Part shown: positions 20,763 to 33,201 of the stretch, in pieces
Layout of the letters: each line of letters begins with the position of its first letter
Position numbering within the stretch: position 1 is the first letter of the stretch
NCBI GenBank assembly: GCA_022592445.1
Contig: JABYQR010000078.1
Span: forward strand, 1-64,000
Direction: 5' to 3'
Length of the DNA stretch: 64,000 nucleotides
Source: Cytidiella melzeri
Lineage: Eukaryota; Basidiomycota; Agaricomycetes; Polyporales; Irpicaceae
The notes under the pieces: model-generated
Told to the model about the DNA's origin: nothing
The model's input: the letters and a program-made list of their open reading frames with translations, nothing else
Database searches by the model: none
Program-made: the position numbers and the translations under genes

Positions 20763-21722
20763 ATGTCCCTAGAGCGGACATCCGAGCTGCTACCGCCTCT
20801 TTTCGGCGATGGACACGGTCAGTACAGAATCCGCATCTTAGGGAACTCAGGTAGGATATCTCATCGTGTCACTCTTAGTCAAGACTTGTCCGATGTATTT
20901 GAATACATACAGGAGCAGGAAAGGTACCGTGCAGAATTCAAGCCTGACTGTGGCTTGTCTCGTTGACCGCACCTTGGTCGCGGAATATAGTCTACCTTGG
21001 GTGAAGAGCTAGCCGCTGTTTTGGGTGTGCCCTTGATATCCCTCGATAGTGTTTACTGGAAGCCTGGCTGGCAGGAATCAACGCGTGAAGAGCTTCGCGA
21101 GGATGTCCACAAACTCCTTTCGCAGCTCGATATCGGCTGGGTCATGGAGGGTAATTATAATTCAGCACTAGGCAATATGAACAATCCTCAGGTCACGGAC
21201 ACCATTTGTGAGCGGTCTCTCCTGACTTTTGTCCCTCTTCTCCCAGGAAACCCCTCCGTTCTGCTTCTGCATCACCCCGTCTGTCGGTCCTGCTACATAC
21301 TAACTCCTTTTGTCTTTTCTCGCCTGCTTCTTTACCCCGTCATTTGCCGCTTGGTTGATGATCTATTCTTCATAGGGCTCGACCCGCCCCTCGCGCTGTA
21401 CTTTCCCCGGATCTGCGTCCGCACGCTTCGCCGCCTACTCAGGATTGATCCACCGTGCAGCCCGGGATGCGACGAGTCCGTACGAAAAGCGTTCTTCTCA
21501 CGAAACAGCATCTTGTGGTGGTGCTTGACTCATCACATGGTTGTTCGCAAACGAGAGCAGGAGAACCTTCGCACGAACGGTCTTCATGTTGGGGGAACAT
21601 ATAGACGAATCGGTGGGTGGGGAGCAGAGCTTGCTGCGTGGAAGCAGCGCGTGAGGGATATGGTCGCTGCGGGATCTGTACCTCACAGCAGAGAAGCCCA
21701 TTCGATGAACGGTGCAGAGTGA
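20763..21722 (+). CDS. Small P-loop NTPase, adenylate-kinase/FlaR-like, with an 11-nt microexon
   Basis: Exons 20763-20850, 20913-20923, 20991-21207 and 21376-21722 give 220 aa. Splicing builds the Walker A motif GNSGAGKST from three exons; the middle one is only 11 nt. Further family landmarks are LDSVYWKPGW, WVMEGNY (substrate-binding region) and IWLDPPLALYFPRICVRTLRR (Walker-B-like aspartate plus arginine lid), the last assembled across intron 3. These match the bacterial 'topology modulation'/FlaR-like group of predicted nucleotide kinases; the substrate is unknown. It is probably cytosolic, with no targeting signal seen. Skipping the microexon would shift the frame. The start is the first ATG and gives a normal short N-terminus. 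Confidence 0.85.
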
Positions 21723-22335
21723 TCCCTTGTCAGTGGCGTTGGGCTGTCCTTCGTGTAAAGTACGACGTGCGAAGGCCGTTGCGAAGAACATGTACCGTAT
21801 GAATTCGCAATTCGCCTCTGCAATACAGTGTTATCACCGCCATCCATTCATTATGCTTCTGTTCACCCCCTCGTCTTAATTTTGAGATATACTCTCACAT
21901 GTCATAGGAAAAACTGATTACCAGTGGCGCGAATTGTGTAAATGGTGAAGCTTGTATCAGCCGGGCTTTGGCAAGCCAAGTGAGAGCGTACTATGAACAT
22001 GGGAACATATGACAATGTGTATGAGGGAATGCAAATAGAGATTGGCAAACGACGAGCGAAAATGACAAGTGTGAGTAATGAGACGGTAATGGTCCTTGGA
22101 GTAAAGCGTGTCAAGGGGAAGGTCATTGGTAATATGAGGGAAATGGAGAGAACAGCTTTCAAAGAGCGAACACATGCAATTGGTAAAGCAATCCAGAAAA
22201 AAAAAGGAACGAATGAAGACAGCGAATACACAAATGCTACAAAGGAAGAAATACACGGCTTTAGTCAGCAATATACGAGACGGAGTATAAACATGACGAC
22301 TAATATGACGTCAATAGAAATAGCAGAATAAATCA
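21723..22335. other. Intergenic between convergent genes
   Basis: The kinase-like gene and the transcription factor point toward each other here. AT-rich, with only short frames. A purine-rich + strand segment around 22000-22280 is open in some frames but has no features of a gene. Confidence 0.4.
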
Positions 22336-25300
22336 TCAAACATGTCGGATGGCTGGGCGTTGTAAAACAAGAGGAAGAGATAGATTGGTAGGGAGAGGAG
22401 TTTGCAATCCGGCAGCGATGCACGCGTCGGTCAGACGAGCGCGGAGCTCTTGGCATCGTACGCTTTGCGCTACGCCCACAAACCAGGTCAGTAGCCGACA
22501 CCAACGCAGAACATGCGAGGACTTACAAGGGCATGGCCACAGCACACTAAGGCTGTCGAGTGGGATGAGAAACGACTTGGCGAGCTCCAAAGCGTGGATA
22601 AGGGAATGATCGTAGTTCCACAACGCCAGGCAGATCGAAACTTGGCTCGAGTACCAATGAGTTTGGAACGGACGCCTAGATAAGAGATGACCTGACGTCT
22701 CGCCGAGCTCCCTGACAGAGGTCTTCACGCGCTGGGCAACCTGGTCTTGATAGTACACTACGTAGTGGTCATTAGGACATTTGCATGACACTGACAAGAC
22801 ACACTTACGCCATTCCTCAGCCTGTCTGCGGTTGAAAGTTGGCGGCCGCACGTCGTCGACGTCCTGTAAACTACTGAAGACAGTCAGGTCAAAGCAAGGA
22901 TGCAACATTAAAGTTAATGCTTACCGACGCAACTCGTATGTGATCGTCATGCGAGTGCTATACGAGATAGCGCAACCGTCAGTTGTCAAGGGTCATCTCA
23001 CACAAATTACTGCAACGCACTTATAGATATACTCCCGACACATGTACATCAGCGCAGTGTCAGCGTTGCAACGATGCATGTCGAGAGCATCCTGGATAGT
23101 CCTTGTCTCGACCCAAGCTGCCACCGCGAATTCTGCCCTGGCCTCAGTCTCCCAAGTGCTGTCCCGCTGCCTAATACAGCTGGTCCACAGAAGCATGCTG
23201 CGGCAGTACAAAGCCCAGACTGATTCTTTGGGCGACACTTGACTAGGCTGTGTGCGTGCGTATGCTTCGCCCGGGAATAAGATTGCGTACTGGAACAACG
23301 TTTAACAAGTCATCAGCTGACACGGTCCTCGGGTCGTGAGCAATAACAGACATACATTGGACGGCTCTGTGAGATAGAACTCCTTTGGTTCCTGATGAAA
23401 CGCCGCGCATTGCGCCGTGTAGCTCGCGATGAGGTTCAGCGCACTCCAGCATATCCTGCGACACTCTTCATTGCGCATTTCTTCACTGGAAGAGGGATCC
23501 CAGCAAGGCTTTGATTCTTGGTAGGTGTAATTGTTGTCTACGGGCGAGACGGCGTTGGCTGCAAGCAGTGGAGAGCAATCGCACTTCTTCGGAGGATCGT
23601 AGGTTTGCTGAATAAACACTATAGGCGGAGAGTCGATATTGAACATGGAAACACCCTCGTCGTCCATGTCGATCATCGTCAGGGAGAGTGCACGAATAAT
23701 ACCATCCAAAAACTGCAGCGAGGATTCGGCCCTCTGGGTATTGTACTGTGGGTGGCAAGATGACTCAAAGAGAGCTAGGATCTATGGAAGACGACGGGAC
23801 AGTCAATATAAGATATCCATGACCTCTCGTGGGTGACTGACCAGGGCGGCTTCGGCTAAGGTGAAATCCAGGTTTGCAGCATTGCATGCCGCCTCCAGAG
23901 ACGCCTGTGCGGCATCGCGGAGGGCAAGAGCACGTTTGCGACCGGGGCTTCCTCGTTCGAGCTCGCTGGACTGCATAAGGTTCGCCATGGCAAGCGCGGA
24001 TAGGACCAAAGAGGGTTGTATCAGGGATCTGCGGTGCGGGTCGTGCAAGTTTGCGAAGAAGTTTGTCTGGTTTAAAAAAAAGAGCCAATAGCTGCTTTCG
24101 TTGATTCTGTCGGGACATTCGTTTAACTGTTGGAAAACTTGACGTCGGAAAATGTGCAAGCTGCTTACAAGAAATCAAGGTCATCAAAAATAGCTTTCAT
24201 ACTACGGAGTAGGAAACATAAGCCGATGCAGGTATAGAGTTCGAGTGCGACGACACTAACGAGTCTTGGCGAGTAGGGGCATACGTGTTCAGTAGACTGT
24301 CCCACCACGTGCTGCGCGAGTAGTCGATACTAGGAGAGGAGAAAAGCTGGAGCTGTCGAGGATCTTCTTGTGGCATAGTTTGGTTGAAAGTGCGAAAAGG
24401 AGAGTGTCTTGGTGCTTGAGGAAGCACATCCTGCTACCACTGAATTAAATACTGGTTGACGGTGTACCACGCGAGATGAGAGAAACAGCGTATCTTACTT
24501 TAGGATATATTGCGTCTGAGGCAATCTCTCGAGCTGGCATTGACGTCTCGAGGAGGTGCGATGGCGCTAGAGGCAGATGAGCAATCGAAGTCTCCTCGGT
24601 GTGTTGAATCAATGAGTATTAATTCTCACCATTCATCATGCCCTCTTTCAGTTCGAAGGAAACGAGGTTGCCATCATGATCTCCCTCGACTTTGCGCCTC
24701 TTCCTCGACAATAGCTCCGTCCCGGTAGGTGACTGGTCGCCCTCAGACGGTCGCTTCTTGCATGACCTCTGGCGTGTACCAGGACGCTTATCGGGACCAC
24801 GGCGTTTTGGTACGGCATCGTACTCGCAATCGTTACCCCGTCTAGTGCAATTATTACAGACGGGTCGAGTGGAGTCGCAACGTATCTTCCGTCCCCGACT
24901 GCGATGCCAACAAATGAAATAGTCAGAGGCCTAATTTGCGAGGAGTGCAACCTATCGTTTGACACACCATTGTCGGCAAGCAATAACCACCGTGGACGCC
25001 TCTCGACGTGGTCGCGAAGGCCCTGCTGTACTGGAATGGGAAGGACTACTGCCCGCCGCATTGCTGTTTCCGGAAGGAGAAGCTCGCAGTGGCGGTTGCG
25101 ATTTCTGGTCGGGAGGTGCCATGGCTATAGACCCATGCGTCGTCAATGACAGAGTATTATACGACGCCCCTGGCATGTGTTGCTCTGATAAGCTGCTTTG
25201 AGGCAGATTAAACGTGTACTCTTCTGCAGGGCTTAAGGTGGTAGGAGAGTGTACAATACACGGCGGATCCATGCCAAGATCAAGGACCGGATGGTGTACT

Positions 25301-25701
25301 CTCGTATAACCAGCATGCGAGTGTGGATGGGGCAACATGTGCTGCATTGTCGTCGAGCTCGGAACCTGTAGCGTCCCTAGGAGATGAGGAGCTGGAGACT
25401 GTATATCCAGGTTGTGTTGCGTTGAATACCGGGCGCCAAACGACGCTGGTCCCATAGGCGTTGCGGTGTCGGGGACATGGAGTTGGGTAAGGTGATACCG
25501 GACTTTTTAAACGGCAAGTAACCATGTTAGTCAACACTAGCGCGATAATGCAGTGATAAGCTTACCGTCTGCAGGGAACGGGACCTCAAAGACCGGGGAG
25601 TGGACATCAGAGGTCGAGCCCTCCTCGCTGGACTGGACGCCGTCCTCGATGGTGAGACTGGGGAAGGGGGTATAGAGGTCGGCGCCGGCAGAGGCGACCA
25701 T
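22336..25701 (-). CDS. Zn2Cys6 fungal-specific transcription factor
   Basis: Twelve exons by my reading: 25701-25566, 25502-24968, 24898-24630, 24566-24499, 24430-24206, 24126-23842, 23781-23356, 23289-23021, 22957-22925, 22873-22809, 22757-22527 and 22469-22336, giving 891 aa. The N-terminus is acidic and proline/serine-rich. Splicing at 24967/24899 completes the zinc cluster C-X2-C-X6-C-X6-C-X2-C-X6-C (CRQCRGRKIRCDS, PVCNNCTRRGNDC), which binds DNA as a binuclear cluster. The middle region is the fungal-specific domain: FFANLHDPHRRSLIQPSLVL, ALAMANLMQSSELERG, then LALFESSCHP, as in the Agaricomycete XlnR-like group. An in-frame stop upstream of 25701 fixes the start. The targets are unknown. 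The exon 5/6 junction (24206/24126) is the least certain. Confidence 0.85.
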
Positions 25702-26979
25702 GGGTGAGGAGGTGATAGAGACGATGGGAGGTATGAAACGGCAGACTCAGGACATGGCAGGGCTTGAAGAGGCGAGGTATAGATATGAAGCCACGCGAGA
25801 GACCAACAAGTAAGATGCTGGAGACGCGCACGATAGATCTGCAATATGGAAAAAGTTCCTGACAAATTATAACGTGTCAGTTCATCCAAACCTGACATAT
25901 TTTCTGGCTTACCTCCTTTCGGCTGTCCGACGGCGTCCAACCCAGTTTTTGTCCACGTTCACCCCGTCCTACCGTTCTTGCTCCTCCTGCCTTATTCTGT
26001 CAGTGCTTTGCATCCAGCCGTGCATTTCCGTCTCTGCCATGAATTGCCATGAAGTTTCAGCCCACGCATCACTTTCCACGCTTTTGGCAGCTGCTGATCG
26101 CCTCGTCGCATCAGGTCGAATCCGGAAGGTGCTAACGTTCAACATTCTGTTCCGTCCCCTGCCTCATCTGATTTTCCTTCGCTGGTGGGCAGTGGCCACA
26201 CTCGTCGAAACAACAACTCGCTGCCAGCCAGTGCCGGAACTTTACGAAGATGTTCCCTCTCCGCATGAGAACGACACATGGCCACGAGAACCTCCCTTAC
26301 CGAAGTTTCCGCGCGTTCTTTGAACTTTGCGGGTTCGGGCGAGCAGCAGGGTCGACTCTGACCCGTTCTTGTTCCCTCGTCAGCTTGGCCCAGACGCCCC
26401 AAAAGTTATGTGGCGGTCCGGGATCGTTCGGTTAACATTGTTCTTCTGCAGAGAACCTTCCGTGGGACATAGCGCGTTTCAGTCATCTCACCTGCGGTCT
26501 ACTTCATGTTGGCGTCCTGACCTCTCGCCGCTGTCGCTCACCTGAGGCTAAACTTCTAATGCCACAACCTCACAATGCACCCGCCGAGAGACTTATGGTA
26601 CAGCCGTAGACTTTACCTGCAGGTCAGTTGGCCATTTCGCCGGTCTGATTTTGAGGACTTTGTCTGCTGATTGATATTGGTTTAGGTGTATACGTCAGTC
26701 GTGATAGCCTGTCATAGGTGCTCCTCCGTGGGGAGCTCCTTGGAAGAATCGTGTTCTTGATGAGGGACTTGGTTCTCACGCACCCCTGTGTGAGATATTT
26801 CCCTAAAACGCAACTGCTATTGTTAACTGATCAGTCGCCAGGAAGATGAGAGAAGAGGTTCTTCGTGTAAAAGGACAGAACCATCTGTCTGTGGCATCCG
26901 TCCCCGTGGTTCCACTCCATGCAGACCTAACCCTGGGCTGCAATGTAACCGTGCATCTATACTAATCAAGACCTATAAC
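25702..26979. other. Intergenic, upstream of the transcription factor
   Basis: A + strand frame of 149 codons (25874-26323) is open but overlaps the likely leader of the minus-strand transcription factor and shows no family motif. I consider it spurious. The rest has no supported gene. Confidence 0.4.
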
Positions 26980-29900
26980 ATGCTCGAAACCCGTCCGACA
27001 CGCTTCGGAATAACGCAAACCGACGCAACTGCCGTTCTGACGACCAACGACAAAGTGGTTGCTCCAACACAAAGCGTCGACCGCAGCGCTCAACGCTTGT
27101 CTCATGATCTTGATACCCTCAACAGCGGTAGGGCTGCACTGGGAAGGTACGCCTTCTGAAAAGCTTCACCTCTCTACGAAAGGCCATTCCGTCTCACCAT
27201 CCCTCTCTCCGCAGCACTTGCATCGCCATGAACTTGGCTGAGTCATCTTACACACTGATGAGAGGCGTATCTCTCATCTACAAGGCAGGATGGCACAACC
27301 GACAGCCAGTCACTGGTGACGGAATCGAATGGCATGCTTGACGCGGATTATGTCCTACAACGGCGAGTGCTTCGGCCTTGCCCTGCGTTGATCAAATTCC
27401 TCGCGCCCCACTTCACCACAAGTGACCCGCAAATGTGATTGAATGCTCATAGCCTGCTTTAACAGTTCAGCCCTTCCAGACCGGAGTTAGGCCAGAACAT
27501 CGGCCCCGGGACGGGCCTATGGACAAGGTTTCATTAGCATGCTATCGTGGCTGGCTCGTCTTTGTCTGGTACGTGATGGTCCCTGCAGACTTGAAGGACC
27601 CTGTGAGGAAGTCGTCAGTTTCACATGGCTTGAGACGCGCTCATCACTAGTAGCCTCATGTAGAACGCGTTGCAGCTGGAAGGATGCAGAACACCAAAAT
27701 CTTATCTAGACGTCGAGGGCTCCGGTTGATCGTCGACATCGAGGGCATTTCCGAAGAAGTGGGAACTCTTTGTCGCACGCTAGATGTATGAAAGACTGAG
27801 ACGGTCGCCGCACTCGCACTGCTGGGCTCATGCTTCACGCCATCGCTCTTCATCGACAGCGGAACCGCTGTCAACCGATGACAAGCGTTTTCTCAGCTAT
27901 TGGTAGCAATCATGTCTGGTAAGCGTAGCTCTTCACATAAGCATTTGTAACATGACCACCGTTCTCTAGGATAGCTTTGGGCGCATTGCGGCTACTGGTT
28001 CGGTCCTTTTAGAACCCTTCTTGTTGAAGGTAAGAACGGCCCTGAAGACAGGAGCCACATCAGACATTTCCTGATCAACTAGACGACCGCTGCTCAAGGA
28101 GACCTCTGAGAGGATCGCGGGTGCGGTGCCAGAATTCGCTGTTCCCAAGCCATCTCGAGTACCCCTGCGCTCGATCCTAATTGAATGAAGGCCGAGACTA
28201 TGACCTATTCCGGATCAACAAGCTATTATCACGGCTTTGTGACCGCGACATTCCCTGGAGCACCTCGGAGTGAGAACGCTCGACATCGATTCCTTTCATT
28301 CATGTACTCGGACCCGTCAAGCTTTTGCGCACAACTCGTCAGTTTTGGTCCTACAATCACCTCGAGGGTAAAGCGTCCGCGGGGAGAGTGAACAAGTTCG
28401 GCTCCTGCAGTGCCAGTTCGTCGTCGTGGTCGACATTGCGACAATTCACACGCATTCGCTGTGAAATTGTTGCGCGCCATCGATGATCATGTGGTACCTA
28501 GGCTCGGGCCTCAGAACCCTGACGTGCGATCACAAAATGTGCAGCAGCATTGCAAGGGTACTTGCCTTTGACGCTCGTTCGTCAGATGCCGCAGTGAGGT
28601 CGGGGAGGGTCGCAGTAAGCATGACTACAATCTTTTTACATATTTAGTATCTATATTATTGCGCTATACTACTTATAGCTGACTGCATTGTCAGGGATTC
28701 GTACTATCTGCCAAAACACACATGTCAGAGCAGTCAAGATGTCGTCTTGTCATTTTCTGCAACTTTCAACTTCCGCCATGATAGCATTCTGTCGTACGCG
28801 AACCTGTAAGTCACTGCTCAACTGGTGTAGCCAGCTCACCTTGCCAAAGGTCGCTCAGCGTTGCTGTGCTCTCCGCTGCAAGGCGAAGACATCGACAGAA
28901 GAGTAATTGTATTTTTCCCGACTTTCGCGGATGACTTTTGTGACCAAGATCACTTGCTAGGTTGGCACCCGGTAGTGTCGACGTCTAAGCAAGCTATCCA
29001 GCGTTTCTGATCACCTACACCGTTCATGGCGTATCGATTCGATAACTATCGCAGGCACATTTACGAACACCTAGCGACGGAAATGACCTAGAAGAAGATA
29101 CGATTGGAACTGATAACGACTCCGCCGTAGAGCTACCTTGCATAGCCGCGTTGCGGCGTGTGGTCTGTAAGTTCATTCATGATAATCGCCTCGTTGTACT
29201 CTCGTTTTTTTGCGGATGGACCCGTTAGTGTCCTCAGCATGCTCTGTACACAGTAATTCCGCTTCAGTCCGGACAGGACAGAGCAGAAAAAAAAACATAC
29301 GCGGTATTACTGGAGCCCCAGCCTGTTGTCAGGATATCCCTGGCTCATCATCGGACTAAAATGTGCCACCGAGGTGCGTAATCCATTCAGTACATTTTCA
29401 CAAGTAACTCTTATTCCTCGGATCCAAAGTGGCGTATGTGGTAGACTTTCAGACGTCTGAACCACAATGCCTGAACCTCGAGAGAACACAGGGTCCCACG
29501 CATTGCGGCTCCTCTTCCTAATCCACAAAAGGTTCAATCATCGACCAAGTCTCGCTAAATGTTATAGGCGAGATCCTTTCTGCGGTTTGGTCTCAGGCTG
29601 GTGCTTTTGATACAAAGAGCTTCTTCACAGGTGCGTGATTTTGAATGTGCCAGACGAAGCCTTGCGTGCAGTCAGTGCTTCTCCCGCTGCAGCAGGAGAA
29701 AGCAGTCATGCGCATTTCAAGGGTCTCGCCGGGAACATGGACTTGTCTCCGTTTCGGAAGGTTGCTCTCATACCGGTGAGCGCAGTTCCCTCGTCGCTGT
29801 ACTAATAATTACTGCGCTGATGCGTATACCAGCATCTTGTTCTTCATATTGCAGGTTGCTACAGCACATGTTGAAGCGCTGCGCAGTCGAAAATTGCTGG

Positions 29901-30538
29901 TTGTCCTAGCGTGCTCCCGAAAGCGACAAGGCACAAGTGCGAATCTTTGACCACGTTCGTGTCGATGTTCACGCGACCGAGGCACATGTCTTCGACGAGG
30001 CTGAGTGGATTCGTACAAAAAACGACTTCGTCTTCTTGTTCTAGGTCCAGAACCTTGTCATCTCACCCATTACTCCAAATCTTCAACGTTCGATCTCGGA
30101 CCTTTTAAGAACAGGGTACTGCGGTACACATTGATCTGCATGCTTCTATAGGTTGCGCGGCTCTCCCGAGAGGTAAACTCCAAGTACTGAGACATAAAAC
30201 GTTCGAGCTGGTGAGTAGTACCGTCCCAAATAAGGAGGTTCTACTCACCGCTGTCTCGCTTACTTATCTCTCAGACCCCACGATGCGGTAATTGTGCAGC
30301 TTATAGCTAAAATAACTGACCGTCGGCCTCACCTATCTTGTCTGATAAACAGATCAACCGCGAAGATACTGGCGCGGTATGTCCCCTCGAACACTACTGC
30401 ATGTCCAACGTCTTGCGTTTTGAATGTCGGGTAGATGTCACCGGTGGGAAAATCACAGCAGTCTTCTCTCATAGGCTCGGAAATTACGGTACCGACATTT
30501 TCGGCCTCTGTGTGGTTGACACAGAAAATGAAGACTGA
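26980..30538 (+). CDS. Unresolved multi-exon locus, possibly a pseudogene
   Basis: I do not recognise this gene. A convincing start exists: ATG at 26980, exon to 27146, a 68-bp GT...AG intron (27147-27214) and an in-frame second exon to about 27315. Downstream, short open + strand blocks bounded by splice signals recur. Examples are 29640-29778 (ILNVPDEALRAVSASPAAAG, ending at a GTGAGC donor), about 29911-30045 (AQVRIFDHVRVDVHATEAHV) and a last block 30350-30538 ending VVDTENED and TGA. I could not join all of them in one frame, so either there are several small introns that I mis-set, more than one gene, or the locus is decayed. The listed ends are the outer limits of coding signs. Confidence 0.3.
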
Positions 30539-30845
30539 AGGCTTCACATTGACTAGCGACGTATCTCTGTAACCGAGTTATTATTCGCTCACGAGCGTGT
30601 GCGTGGCTAGCCAATTAAATCTGGTATCCTTTATGCAGTGTTCGATGTCCACGGACGGCGAGCATATAATTTAATAGTGTCCAATCCATATAACACACAA
30701 TGTCCGTAGTTCGCCGCTATACAACAGAGTTCTAGTCCATACATAACCTAGCGGCGCCGCGCCGGATTCATGAAACAAGGGTATCAAAGAGTGAATGCAC
30801 TGGCCACGTTCAGCTAGAACAAGCCTCGCCCACGCTGCTTGAGAT

Positions 30846-32802
30846 TCAACGCTTGGAACCGCTATCATTGAACGGAACTTGCTCTTCCTCCTCCTTTGCC
30901 CGCTTGTCCGCATCCTGGTTATCACGTGCTCTCTTTGCATCCTCCTCGACAACTGAATGCAAATCTCCCACTTTCACATTCTTCCCTTCCGCCGGGGCAT
31001 CCGCAGCGCCCAAGGAGCTTACGCTCGAGCTCGCACTCGAGCTCAGACTGCCCGTTGGCTGCGCTGCTTTACCGCCCTCTTGTTTCTTAACCTGTTTCCT
31101 CGCGTCCTTCCATTTCTTCAAGTGCTCGTCGAACGCTTGAATACACGTAACCCGACCGAGCGCCCCAAGATTGCGCGGTGAAGCAAGGTACGAGTGCAGT
31201 GTCGGTAGGAGATCGGCGCGGGGCCTGTATGTCCCCGAGTCGTTGTCAATGACGAGCTCATACAGCGCAGGGTCATCCGGCGGATTTTCCTCGTCGAAGC
31301 CCACGTCACCGGGAGTGGCGTCCTTAGCCTCATCGTCTGGCGGATCAGATTCAGTCGGATGGCCACCTTTGTTGGACCCGGGTCGTCGATGTTTGTGGCG
31401 TCTCAGGGGACGTACGAAAAATTCGCCGCTGTAGGCGATCTCGACACAAACGTCCGAGTGCATGGTGTGTTTACTGAGAAACTCGATGGCTAGCTGTTCG
31501 CCTGTTTCCTGTATATTACGGCACGAAATTCAGTCATAGCATCTACCGTTCCTGAAAGACATAACCTTACCGTAAACCGCCATTCTCCGTCAAGCATGAT
31601 CACGTACGTGAAGATCCGACCATGTGTGCCGTACGAGGTCATCTTCAAGAATTGGCGGGCTAGTGCGAGAGAGTCGCTTGACAGCTCGCGCTCCTCTTTC
31701 TTCTGGGCGCGCTCTACGACACTTGGCTTTCCTCCGTCCGATGAATTCCCTTCGCCCGTCGGCTGAGTTGCGTCGCCGTTCTCCGGCTTCGCAGCCTGGG
31801 TGCCTGTAGGACTCTCCTTGCCATCCTCCTCCCTCTGCTTTTCTTCACCTTGCGGTTTCTCAACACCTTGGTCGTCGCCTACGACGCCCCATACGACATT
31901 CTTGTCCCATTTGTAAACCGAGAGATGCTGTCTGTGAAGCGCGTGGTGGAGGAGGATGCCGCGAATGCCCCTTCGTCTGAACATCGCCTTGACAAATGGC
32001 GCAAAGCCGACATAGCGATGTCGTAACGTGGCAGGCACCGGCCCCGCTAACTGTATACGATTGGCGACAAATGCGGTGGGCTTGACAGTCGACCCTGGAG
32101 CTCGGTCACCGCTATCGGGTGATTTCGAGGAGCCCATCAACCACCCAATAAGTGGTGAGAAATGACGGGTATATTTACCTTAGAAAGCTGATCATTAGCT
32201 GACTGTCGCTATACGTGGTAAAAACAAAGCAACATACGAGGTCCAACGGTATACAGCCGCGTATCCTCTTGGTTCTCGGACTTGCCGAGGACTTCTGCGC
32301 TCACCCAGAGGCGAACGTTATGACCAATGTCACCGCGAGTAAAGGCCCTTGCAGTCCAGGTAAAGGCAACAACCATGAGGTTACCGTTGCGTTTGTGCAC
32401 CTTGTACTCTCGATCCCCAGACTTCCAACCTACGCTTAGTTTCCCCTCTCCCTTGTTCGGCATGCGCAAAACGGTCTTCCCAAGGTTGTCGTCGTAATTT
32501 CCTGGGTCTTCGTCGCGTAGCTTGATGGATAGGAGGAAGCCAGAATCTGGAATGTTGGATACGATCCATTGTTCGTTGTATTCGGGATGCAAGGTGCGTC
32601 GACACGTGCGTGTCCGGTACGTGAGGTACTGTGGATTCTCTGGGTTTCTAGCCGGGTCCTCCGATAGTGTGACTTGAAGATATGGATCGCATGAAAGGTC
32701 ATTGAAGTCTGCGACTGGTACGTTTTCGACCTTTAAGAAGGTAATCTTGCATGTGTACAATGTTTGCTTTTCGCTGCTTGTTTCTGGCGTGTTGGAAGAC
32801 AT
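30846..32802 (-). CDS. C2-domain protein, conserved fungal family
   Basis: Exons 32802-32238, 32178-31571 and 31508-30846 give 611 aa with matching phases. Residues about 15-150 form a C2 domain: CKITFLKVENVPVADFNDLS, the aspartate loop CDPYLQVTLS, TLHPEYNEQWIVSNIP and IKLRDEDPGNYDDNLG. Such domains bind phospholipid, often with calcium, so recruitment to membranes is plausible. The second half has the conserved blocks HALHRQHLSVYKWD, TYVIMLDGEWRFTETGEQ and FLSKHTMHSDVC ... YSGEFFVRP, which I have seen in uncharacterised fungal C2 proteins. It ends in a basic and then acidic low-complexity tail. No TM segment. The 307-bp gap to the upstream + strand locus shows nothing else. Confidence 0.85.
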
Positions 32803-33201
32803 CCCTCCTAGATAGCAATAAATCACTGGGTATACTACGAGTGCTGTTGGTCAGTGGCTACGACGAACGTCAGGTTGTGCGACGTAGTTCAAGTTGAAGA
32901 GCCATGGTATTCCAGTTATTAGACTTTATTGAACCCGCTGATATGACGTTGTAGTCAGAGTAAGTAAATATAGCTCGATTACGTAAACGCTAAGAAATCT
33001 CGATCGCATATAAGTATTAACGGGTGAACCAGTAATCGCGTGGCCACTGTCTCCCAAAGTCACACTGTCTGCGCAGCTGAAGTACATTTATTGTCGTCCA
33101 GGGTTCGCCACATAATCGTGGTGTCACTAGTCTTACACGCCTGTTTCTATAAGCTCGTCCCCAAGCTGTTCATCTTTCAACTCTGCTCTTCGCTGACGTC
33201 T
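32803..33201. other. Intergenic between the C2 gene and the dioxygenase
   Basis: It should hold the C2 promoter and the 3' end of the dioxygenase, both on the minus strand. No further gene. Confidence 0.4.

Noticed and set aside
25874..26323. 149-codon + strand frame upstream of the transcription factor
   Set aside because: Overlaps the leader of the minus-strand gene and lacks family features.
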